Shown here: in pieces, positions 33,063-42,852 of the stretch | Position numbering within the stretch: the first letter of the stretch is position 1 | How the letters are laid out: each line of letters opens with the position of its first letter | NCBI RefSeq assembly: GCF_965363235.1 | Contig: NC_134840.1 | Location: 59,948,793-60,012,792 of the forward strand | DNA from: Mytilus galloprovincialis | Lineage: Eukaryota > Mollusca > Bivalvia > Mytilida > Mytilidae | DNA length: 64,000 bases | Reading direction: 5' to 3' | Notes under the pieces: model-generated | Seen by the model: only the letters and a program-made list of their open reading frames with translations | What the model was told of the DNA's origin: nothing | The model's database searches: none | Position numbers and translations under genes: made by a program

Positions 33063-34418
33063 CCCATCTTTTTTTCTGAAAATGTCCTGTACTAAGTAAG
33101 GAATATGGCAGTGTCTATCAAATAGTCCAGTTGTTTCTGGGTTTTTTTTTTATTGCAATTCAGTGCTTCAATTGTTGTGGTGTTTTTCCTCTTATAGTTG
33201 ATGTGTTTCCCTACAAAATCACAAGAACTAACAAAGGGAACGATACACAGTTTGTGTCTTGGTTTACATGCATTACCCAACATGTAAATTCTAATTATGG
33301 GTTATTATCATAATTTATTGCATCGTGGTTAAATTATCACGTTGTGACTGGTTTAACGCCATCACGTGGTGACCCCCTTTGAGACCGTACGGGGTAAGTA
33401 GATTTCATAGGTGGTTCATGACGCGTTAATGGTGACGTCATCTGTTAATCTTGTTGTGTTTCATTGTTTATTTTTTAGCAAAAGGCAGCGGAAAAAGTCC
33501 AGCGTGCGATAAATTCGTTATACGGTTAACTACTGACCCCTTACGAACCATAGAGGGTAAATAAAATCCATAGGGGATTATGCCTCCAGCCTCACCCCTA
33601 TTGTTTAACTACCCTCTGTGAATGCTCTCAGATAGAACTGTTTAAAAATACCATCACCCACATATAAACTTTTATCTAATATGGTAGAATTTAGCCTTCC
33701 TCGGCCTATTTGAGCTTTACTTTAGAAGATATATATATATTTGCAGGAGTATGCTATACTATATTCTTTGATTTTTTTTTAGCTCAGTACAGAAGTAGAT
33801 TTTATTTTTGAAAAAGTAATATTTTTCTTCGGTTTATATATCTCTATGTCGCCTTGATGATTTTCATAAAGTCTTTGATGATGTAATTTATCATAAGGAA
33901 TCGATAAATAGACTTTATGATTTCATAAACGCTGAAATCGTTTTTTAATTGTTTAAACTATTAGCAGCAAAAATCGAATTTGAATTATAAATATTTTAAT
34001 GGACTGTTTAGAATTATCAGATCAGATAGTTCGTTTTTTTTTTTTTTTTTTTTTAAAGACAAATGATAACGATGGTCCACACAATTTAATCCTGGTATCT
34101 ATGATTAGTGTATCTATATATATACCTAACAGGTTTTTTCATAATTTATTACCTCGTATGATGTAATGTAAAATAACTTGAAAAGGGTATTAGAAAAATA
34201 ACCATTTAATACTGATTTATCTAATATTACTTATAATTTCTTTCCAATTATAGGGCTGGATATTATGAATCCAAAAAGGAGACGGATTTATATAAGAGCA
34301 CTGCTCTTGTTTCCTTATCCCAGTTATTGAATCTTTTTGTATATTTCGTATTTATGTCTTTACCCTTGTAGCTATATATATGATGATTTCTTAATAAAAC
34401 ATGTTAACAGAAAAAAAA
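33063..34418. other. intergenic DNA upstream of pseudogene C
   Basis: A fragment of R1 lies near 33080-33205 and a poly-T run near 34035. Nothing else recognised. Confidence 0.5.
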
Positions 34419-34431
34419 ATGAATCCAAAAC

Positions 34432-35654
34432 AAGAGTGCATACGCTGAAATGTCTCGCCTTCTATACTAATCATTGATATTATGTTGATAGTCCTAAGTA
34501 TAAAGCTTTATTACAACTGTCTCATAAACTTAACATTAACCAAGATAACTAAACAAAGACCAATGAACCTTGAAAATGAGGTCACGGTCAGATGAACCAT
34601 GCCAGGCAGACATGTACAGCGAACAATGCTTCTATACAACAAATATAGTTGACCTATTACTTATAGTTTAAGAAAAATAGACCAAAACACAAAAACTTAA
34701 CACTGTGCAATGAAATGAGGTCATGGTCAAAAGAAACCAGTCCTGCGCTACTGACATAAAGATCAAAAAATATTTCCATACACCAAATATAGTTGACCTA
34801 TGGCATATAGTATTAGATAAAAAGACCAAAACTCAAAAAACTTAACTTTGACCACTGAACCATGAAAATGAGGTCAAGGTCACATGACATCTGCCCGCTA
34901 GACACGTACACCTTGCAATTATGCCATACAACAAATATAGTAGACCTATTGCATATAGTATGAAAAAAACAGACCAAAACACAAAAATTTAACTATAACC
35001 ACTGAACCATGAAAATGAGGTCAAGGTCACATGACATCTGCCCGCTAGACATGTACACCTTACAATCATTCCATACAACAAATATAGTAGACCTATTGCA
35101 TATAGTATGAAAAAAAACCAGACCAAAACACAAAAATTTAACTATAACCACTGAACCATGAAAATGAGGTCAAGGTCAGATGACACCTGCTAGCTGTACA
35201 TGTACACCTTACAGTCCTTCCATACACCGAATATGCTAGCCCTATTGCTTATAGTATCTGAGATATGGACTTGACCACCAAAACTTAACCTTGTTCACTG
35301 ATCCATGAAATGAGGTCGAGGTCAAGTGAAAACTGTCTGACAGACATGAGGACCTTGCAAGGTACGCACATATCAAATATAGTTATCCTATTACTTATAA
35401 TAAGAGAGAATTCAACATTACAAAAAATCTGAACTTTTTTTTCAAGTGGTCACTGAACCATGAAAATGAGGTCAAGGACATTGGACATGTGACTGACGGA
35501 AACTTCGTAACATGAGGCATCTGTATACAAAGTATGAAGCATCCAGGTCTTCCACCTTCTAAAATATAAAGCTTTTAAGAAGTTAGCTAACGCCGCCGCC
35601 GCCGGATCACTATCCCTATGTCGAGCTTTCTGCAACAAAAGTTGCAGGCTCGAC
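34432..35654. mobile_element. tandem-core repeat family beta, copy 1, inside pseudogene C exon 1
   Basis: Starts 'aagagtgcatacgctg', ends in the hairpin 'gtcgagctttctgcaac' ... 'gttgcaggctcgac'. The core is a set of ~150-bp units built on 'ccatgaaaatgaggtcaagg'. Other copies: 51834-52913 and 56144-57209. The left flank aaaac and right flank aaaac are compatible with a short target duplication. Confidence 0.87.
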
Positions 35655-35660
35655 AAAAAC

Positions 35661-35859
35661 AACGTACAGAAGAATAAAGATTTAGATCAAGGATGGGCGT
35701 GGGTGATTATGGTAGCAGCATGTATTGCTGGTATCATAACAGAGATACTGATATACGGAGCTTGTGTTGTCCATGTGGCTCTACTACAGAGGTTTGAGGA
35801 AGACAATGCATACACAGCTCTCATTGGTTCTGTATTTACTATTCTCATGTATCTCATCG
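35661..35859 (+). pseudogene. pseudogene C exon 1 remainder
   Basis: Encodes NVQKNKDLDQGWAWVIM and onward through VHVALLQRFEEDNAYTALIG; ends ATC G before GTAGAT, the same phase-1 donor as genes A and B. The initiator lies on the other side of the beta insertion. Confidence 0.88.
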
Positions 35860-35945
35860 GTAGATAGTTATGTCGATATTAAAGTTAATCATTTACCAAC
35901 ATTCATGTGTACCATTGCTTTGCATTTTTAACTTGTTTTTATTTG

Positions 35946-35990
35946 AGCGTCACTTTAGAGTCTTTTGTAGACGAAACTCGAATCCCGGTA
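35946..35990 (+). ncRNA. decayed hammerhead motif
   Basis: GAGCGUCAC, GUCUUUUGUAGACGAAAC and the family spacing are recognisable, but the core reads CUUUAGA and stem III and the 3' strand of stem I no longer pair. Inactive relic just downstream of pseudogene C exon 1. Confidence 0.65.
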
Positions 35991-36048
35991 TATTTGAGGC
36001 TATATTTAATAAATACTTGTTAAAGTCATATGATCCTTTAAATTTTAC

Positions 36049-37688
36049 AATTCAATTCAATTCAATATTTTATTGGAAAGAGCACAATAGAGGCGTGATC
36101 CAAATACAGACAATTATAATATTAAAACAACATATAAATGAAATAAAGATGCATGTAACAACAAGTCATAAGACAATTCTATGTATGTCATTACATTATA
36201 AACTGATATTGATACCATAAATTAATACATCAGTATTATTCTAGATTTTAATAAATTTACTTAAACACACAATATAAGATATATATGTATATGCGCGAAC
36301 TACTGTAAAAGATTATTGCCTGATGAAACGGTATGGTGGTCTCTCAAATCAAGAGCTTCTTCAATATACATACAAATAGATTTTAATTCTTTTTCAGACA
36401 TAGAATTTAACATTTTGGTAAAATTTTCATCCAAACCATTTGAATTAATATCATTAATTTTGTATTTAGATCTAATTTTGTTATATTGCGGACATTCAAT
36501 CAAGAAATGTATCTCATTTTTAATTTTTCCTGTGCAAAATTTACAAAATCTTCCATTAGAGGGTATTTTTGGTCTTGCATACCTACCAGTTTCTATTGCT
36601 AATGAGTGTGCACTTATTCTTAATTTAGTGAGTTTTTTCTAAGGTATTTAGGAATATTAAAGTTTAAATATTCTTGCTGTTTAAATTTAGTATAAATTTT
36701 ACTAAATTTTTACAGTTTCCATCTTTTATCTTAGATAGTTCAAATATAATTTTATTTTTGTAGAAATCTAGTTTCTGTTTGAAATTACTATTACAATGTT
36801 TGTTTAAGGGTATTCCAATATATTTCATTAATTCAGATAGTTTATTAGACCATGAATTTTCTCTATTTGTAAGAGTTTTGTCCACTTAAAAAGCAGCCTT
36901 GAGAATTTCATGCGGACCACCAGACCGTTCACCAATATCACTGAGACGCACATAGTATTTATACATAAGTTGATAACATTTATGCTAATGGGTAATGTGC
37001 CCAATTCACACCGCACTGCTAGATTGGAAGACTTTGCATGAACCTCAAGTATGTTTTTAAATATAGAGTTTTGTGTTTTTTCTAATTTACGTTTGTCTAA
37101 TGCTTCAAAATTTGATTTGAATTCTGATATCCATACTTCTGATCCATAAGTTAAAATAGGAATTATAATTGAATTAAAAAGCTGGAGCCATGTCTTAACA
37201 GACAAATTTTCACTATATGGTAGTTTTGATTTCAATGCAAAATATGCTTTTTTAGCTCTATCTGAGAGGCTTGACACTGCCTGTATAAATTTTCCAGAGC
37301 TATGAAAATCAACTCCTAAGTATTTATAACAATCAACAATTTCAATTGCATTAGAACTGTAATAAAAGTAAAAGTTTTCTTTATTTACTTTATTTTTAGA
37401 GAAAATTATAATTTTTGTTTTCTTAAGGTTCACGTCCAGTTTCCATTCAGTACTATATTTTTGTAAAGAATCAAGAGAGTTCTGGAGACCATCTGCAGAT
37501 TCCGATATCAATAATAAATCATCAGCATACAATAAATTGTTCACTTTTTGATCGTTTAAATTAACTGCACTAGTTGAGTTTGTATCTAAGTATTTTCCTA
37601 TGTCATCAACAAATATATTAAATAAAGTTGGACTTAAACTGTCTCCTTGTTTGACTCCCTGATTAGCAAGAAAAGGCTTAGTAAACAT
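36049..37688 (-). mobile_element. LINE (non-LTR retrotransposon) 3' part, interrupted
   Basis: On the minus strand a 286-codon frame (37688-36828) has GVKQGDSLSPTLFNIFVDD and LLYADDLLL, the conserved blocks around the YADD catalytic box. It continues through frame breaks to a C-terminal zinc-knuckle-like motif (CKFC-x7-H-x4-C, near 36500-36545). The 3' end has a short (attga)n tail at 36049-36066. The 5' coding part resumes on the far side of the 37689-39358 insertion for about 40 bp (IYALYSCKYQN near 39365-39405) and is then truncated, as is usual for LINE copies. Confidence 0.88.
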
Positions 37689-39358
37689 GTAGGACTCTAA
37701 AGTGCGATACGGACGCTAAAGTGCGATGGTCACGCTAAAGTGCGATGGTATACGCTAAAGTGCGATGCCACTACACGCTAAAGTGCGTTTTTCCGCGAAT
37801 GCGTGTTTGTTCGCGAAAGTGTGAACGTTTGCATTATGATGCTTCAAGCAGTCTGAAAATACAAAAATTGACATGCCGGTAAACGAGAATATTTATGGCT
37901 CCCGATGAAGGTTTTTTACAAGACAAAAAAAGATATATAGATGAAACAAAACATTTTTAATAGGTGATATAGAAGACTGTATGCGGACGATTTTTTTCCA
38001 ACAAAATCGCCCACAGTACAAAACCTTTGAACTCGCTGTGTCGACACGGACAAACGTTTTTCTGTCAGGGTAGTGAATAAAAGGTTTTCTCATCAACATA
38101 GAAAACTGGCGACAGTAAGGGGAAGGTGCAAACCGTAAAAGAGAGAGAAAAAGTCAAAATACACCAAGTGTCAAAGTATTTCAAATCGTCCAAATTTAAT
38201 TTAGAAACTCCTTCTATGTCGTGAAGTATCATCATATGATTGAGGATGACACAAGTCTCGATCTGAGAACGGAAGCGTATGGCTAACCCAGCAGATAAAT
38301 AGTAGTTTTATGACTTCAGGTTATCAGAACGACCATTGCAAAACAATTGGTACGTGTTGCTGATGTGCGCACTTAATAACTTATGACCCAAGGCGTTGAG
38401 TATCGGTGTTATGATATTGTAATTATTGTATTTATTTATGTTGGCCTGATTTGTGTTGTGTGGCCTGATAGTTGTTTACAGAATAATCTTAGAACTGTGC
38501 AGTTTAGAAATCACTGGAACAATTACAGAATGATTGGAACTTTCCAGAATGATCCTAATAAAAGATGCGTTATATAAACTTCTACATTTTACTGGAAACT
38601 TCTGTTGTAACTTTCTAGGATGTTCCAGTATAGACTGTTCTAGAATCTTCCATGACAACTATATATATACAGACACTAAAGTTAAACTATCGCTCTTGGA
38701 CTTAGACTTAGACATCGATAGACATTAGTATTCACCGCATTTGGATTGACACTTTAATTCTACAAACAACATCATACCGGATTGTGACCGTAGTAGTGAA
38801 CGTAATATTCAGATTGGATTCCGAAAGATATCCGGATACAGACAAAGATAAAAGATTGGACTCGTATTTTGACAGTTAAGTTGACAGTAATATTTGTGTA
38901 ATACTTCTTGTAAACTTTTGTATAATAAATATTGTTAAATTTTATTATTGATTTGTGTCTTTTGTTGGCTACAATTTAAAGGCGATTTCTGGCCGTAACA
39001 ATCGGCTATAGTCGAATAGCTGGTTATATAAACCACACAATAACTCGTGTACAACTATTCAAAAGAGAAAAACAACGGCATAATTTATAAACAATATACA
39101 AAAACTAATATTAACACAGCAAAAATCAAAAGACATTGCCTGAACACCATTCCCGTTAAACCATCGCACTTTGGCGTGTAAACCAACGTTCTTTAACGTG
39201 TCATATACCATCGCACTTTAGCGTGTCATCTGATCGCATATAAAAAACAAACAACCATCGCACTTTAGCGTCTCTGACACCATCGCACTTTAGCGTAGAC
39301 CATCGCACTTTAGCGTGACCATCGTACTTTAGAGTACCATCGCACTTTAGAGTCCTAC
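37689..39358. mobile_element. 1670-bp DNA element with subterminal repeats, inserted in the LINE
   Basis: Terminal inverted repeats start 'gtaggactctaaagtgcgat'. Each end carries four to seven copies of 'cgctaaagtgcgatgg' or variants, all facing inward. A 6-bp target duplication AAACAT flanks it (37683-37688 and 39359-39364). No transposase frame remains or was present. Dense subterminal repeats are typical binding sites for a transposase supplied in trans; superfamily not assigned. Confidence 0.88.
38407..39000 (+). mobile_element. solo LTR (594 bp)
   Basis: Begins TGTTATGATA and ends CCGTAACA (TG...CA), flanked by the 5-bp duplication ATCGG (38402-38406, 39001-39005). Inside are a TATA-like 'ctatatatatacag' near 38660 and AATAAA near 38925. 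No internal retrotransposon remains, so it is the product of LTR-LTR recombination. It sits inside the 37689-39358 element, making three nested layers. Confidence 0.88.
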
Positions 39359-39649
39359 AAACATATTTTGATATTTACATGAATATAATGCATATATTTA
39401 GGTATTTAGAGACAAGTACCTCTGATTCAATCATCCTGTGTTTAGATTCATCCCTTTAATTTCTAACAGTTAAATGAAATAGGCTTTCTAAAAGCTGCTG
39501 ATCCTTCTTATTGTTTTTATTTATTTGAAACACGTATACCTTTCAATCTATGCAATTCATTTTTTATTGGATGGGGAATATTGAATTGAGACCATTTCAG
39601 CTAATTGGCTTAATCAACGTTATTTACATTGATTATGGATATATTTCAG

Positions 39650-39849
39650 GTGTTCTATTTCTTCTTGCGTCCGTTTTCACACTGATATCAAGCAATTGGA
39701 GATGTACTACGAAATACATTGTTAGAGAAGAAGTATCTTGCAACAATCATGAGGATCAGTCCCATAATAGATGCAATGCTAAAAAGTTTAACATTTCATT
39801 GGAAGAAATCCAAACAAACGTTTGCCCACACAAAGACCAAATAGACTAA
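39650..39849 (+). pseudogene. pseudogene C terminal exon
   Basis: After ATTTCAG: VLFLLASVFTLISSNWR then a short tail ending HKDQID and TAG-type stop. The membrane segment is nearly the same as gene A's; the tail is about half as long. Confidence 0.85.
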
Positions 39850-40667
39850 AATGGTCATTTGATTACAGAAGTGTAAATATTCCAAGACTGTTGACACAGG
39901 ACTGTCGTATGAAGTCAAATTCTTATAAACGCTAACGGTTTTCACGGAGTAGTATTCATGGTAGCAATAATGTAATTCAACAGAATCAGAATTAAGAATC
40001 GTATGCATCATATAGTATTGAATAATTTCAAGTTAACTAAACATCAATAGGAATTGACACTCGCGTTTATACGTCTCCAATACCTGTAAAATTTACTACC
40101 AATGCACATCCCACAATAAAGTATACTGTGCAGTCAACTATTTACACAAAGTTTTCTGCCTACAGATTTTTCATCTTTGTATATATTTTTTAAATGATTT
40201 AAAAACTAAGTTATCAAGTTTGAAAAAGTCAATTTGCTTAAAAAGGGATGTAAACAGTTTTTAAAAACTTTTGCCTACATATTTGTAGCATTAGATTGCA
40301 TATTCCATTCGTTTCTTTAAAATCGTGTACACTCTGCTCGTCATTTCAGCTTAGCAAAACTCCGACAGTAGCAAGTAATTTTGTTTCGTTTAGTTACACT
40401 GAACTCAGTTCTCATTTATATTAAGATAAAGTACATGTATTTATAGATTCTGCGATTTGCCATGTTTATTCATCTAATTGTATCCGAATGAGGATTACTG
40501 GTACATGTATACTGGTGTAGGACCTACATTATGTAATTTGTACTTATCTTGGTTAAAATAGGAATATGACAGTTGTCCATCCGTTTGATGAAGATAAATT
40601 TTGTTATAGAAATAGTTTTCAAAGTATCACATTTCTGCCCTTCTTTCTTTCACTATTAACATAAATC

Positions 40668-42373
40668 AAGAATGTGTCCCTAGTACACAGATGCCTCATT
40701 CGCACTATCATTTTCTATGTTCATTGGACCGTGAAAATGGGAAAAATCTCTAATTTGGCTTCAAATTAGAAAGCTCATATCATAGGGAACATGTGTACTA
40801 AGTTTCAAGTTGATTGGACTTCACCTTCATCAAACTAGAGGCTCTCAAGAGCCTGTGTCGCTCACCTTGGTCTATGTGCATATCAAACAATGGACACAGA
40901 TGAATTCATGACATAATTGTGTTTTGGTGATAATTATGTGTTTGTAGATCTAACTTTACTGAACATTCTTGTTGCTACAATTATCTCTATCTATAATGAA
41001 CTTGGCCCAGTAATTACAGTGGAAAATATTTTCTAAAAATTTACAAAAATTTATGAAAAATGCTTAAAATTAACTATAAAGGGCAATAACTCCTTAAGGG
41101 GTCAAATGACTATTTTGGTCATGAAACTTATTTGTAGATCTTGTTTTGCTGAACATTATTGCTGTTTACAGTTTATCTCTATCTATAATAATATTCAAGA
41201 TAATAACAAAAAACGGCAAAATTTCCTTAAAATTACTAATTCAGGCCAGTAACCTAGCAACAGGTTGTTCGATCCATGTGAAAATATCAGGGCAGATAGA
41301 TCTTGACCTGATAGACAATTTAACCCTGTCAGATTTTCTCTAAATGCTTCTGTTTTTGAGTTATAAGCCAAAAACTGCATTTTACCCATATGTTCTATTT
41401 TTAGCCGTGGCAGCCATTTTGGTTGGATGGCCGGGTCACTGGACACATTTTTTTAAATTAGATATCCCAAAGATGATTGTGGCAAAGTTTGGATTAATTT
41501 GGTCCAGTAGTTTCAGAGGAGAAGATTTTTGTAAAAGATTTCTAAGATTTAGGAAAAATGGTTAAAAATTGACTATAAAGGTCAATAACTCCTAATGGGG
41601 TCAACTGACCATTTTGGTCATGTTGACTTATTTGTAAATCTAACTTTGCTGAACATTATTGCTGTTTACAGTTTATCTCTTTCTATAATAATATTCAAGA
41701 TAATAACAAAAAACAGCAAAAATTCCCTAAAATTACCAATTCAGGGGCAGCAACCCAACAACGGGTTGTTGGATTCATCTGAAAATTTGAGGACAGAAAG
41801 ATCTTGACCTGATAAAGAATTTTACCCCCTGGTCAGATTTGCTCTAAATGCTTTGGTTTTTGAGTTATAAGCCAAAAACTGCATTTTACCCCTATGTTCT
41901 ATTTTTAGCCATGGCGGCCATCTTGGTTGGTTGGCCGGGTCACGCCACACAATTTTTAAACTAGATACCCCAATGATGATTGTGGCCAAGTTTGGTTTAA
42001 TTTGGCCCAGTCGTTTCAGAGGAGAAGATTTTTGTAAAAGTTAACGACGCCGGACGCCAAGTGATGGGAAAAGCTCACTTGGCCCTTCGGGCCAGGTGAG
42101 CTAAAAATACCTTGACCAGAAACTTTAACCTGAAACTTGCACTATCATATTTAATGTTCAAGGGACCGGGAAAATGGGGGAAAAACTCTTATTTGGCATT
42201 AAAAGTAGAAAGATCATATCATAAGGAACATGTGTACTAAGTTTCAAGTTGATTGGACTTCATCAAAAACTACCTCGACCAAAAACTTTAACCTGAAGGG
42301 GGACAGACAGATGAACGGACGAACGAACGGACACACAGACCAGAAAACATAATGCCCATAAATGGGGCATAAT
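40668..42373. mobile_element. repeat epsilon, copy 1, split by alpha copy 2
   Basis: Left part 40668-40836 ('aagaatgtgtccctag' ...) and right part 42104-42373 (ending in 'cataaatggggcataataa') both contain 'gtgtactaagtttcaagttg', i.e. two core units. The alpha element 40837-42103 sits between them. A second split copy is at 51461-51561 and 53735-53925. Confidence 0.78.
40837..42103 (+). mobile_element. tandem-core repeat family alpha, copy 2
   Basis: 'gaggctctcaagagcctg' start hairpin, two ~503-bp core units, 3' hairpin 'ggcccttcgggcc' and end 'aggtgagcta'. Both ends are intact, making this a good reference for the family boundaries. Confidence 0.87.
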
Positions 42374-42639
42374 AAAAAAATAAATTTTGAGTTTGGCACA
42401 TAGATATTTCTGTAGACAGTTGGGATTCTACGGTAATAGGGTACTATTTGTGTACTGGCCAACAAATTTTGTATTTCTATGAAGTAGATGAATTTGGCTA
42501 TTCTCTTTAGGTCCCTTTTCGCAATAATGCTTTGAACATATGCGCCAATTGATATATCACTAGCTTTAAATGTTTTGGTTTGACGCTTCCTGACGAAGGC
42601 AAATCAAGAAAATAAAGAGATGTGGATGCACAAAATTTA

Positions 42640-42852
42640 AAAGGTTATTTTCATCTACTTTTAAAGCACTGCATTTATAATTTTTCGTGGCAGTCAGTTT
42701 TTCTTAGTGGAGGAATCCAGAGTCCCCTGAGAAAACCATCGACCTTCAATAGGAAACTGATCATCCTAGCAAGAGAGCGGGGTTTAAACTCACAACCTCA
42801 GTATTGACTGGCTAGTGATTACAGTAGTAACTATTTAGACCACTTGGGTCAC
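42640..42852 (-). repeat. probable tRNA-derived SINE
   Basis: On the minus strand the first ~90 bases (42852 downward) have an A-box-like 'agtggtctaaatagtta' and a B-box-like 'gttgtgagtttaaacc' about 45 nt apart, followed by a body resembling the conserved central part of molluscan SINEs ('gagaaaaccatcgacctt' on the plus strand). Only one copy is in this window. Confidence 0.55.

Larger units (their letters stand above)
34419..39849 (+). pseudogene. pseudogene C: third SLC16-like copy, exon 1 split, exons 2-4 lost
   Basis: Three pieces survive: ATGAATCCAAAAC at 34419-34431, the body of exon 1 at 35661-35859, and a terminal exon at 39650-39849. The 1.2-kb beta repeat 34432-35654 lies inside exon 1, so the start codon is cut off from the reading frame. 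No trace of exon 2, the 800-nt exon 3 or the micro-exon is found between 35860 and 39649, where a LINE with nested insertions sits. Exon 1 is much closer in DNA to gene A than to gene B (long stretches identical), so C is the younger duplicate of A. It cannot encode a transporter. The retained terminal exon has good splice and reading-frame integrity, which suggests the loss is recent. An alternative, that exons 2-4 lie elsewhere through rearrangement, cannot be tested here. Confidence 0.85.

Noticed and set aside
35450..35662. Minus-strand open frame shared with 52715-52999
   Set aside because: Both lie in the 3' part of family beta repeats; conservation reflects the repeat, not protein selection.
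37893..38099. Open frame inside the 1670-bp element as a transposase
   Set aside because: Only 68 codons, no catalytic motif.
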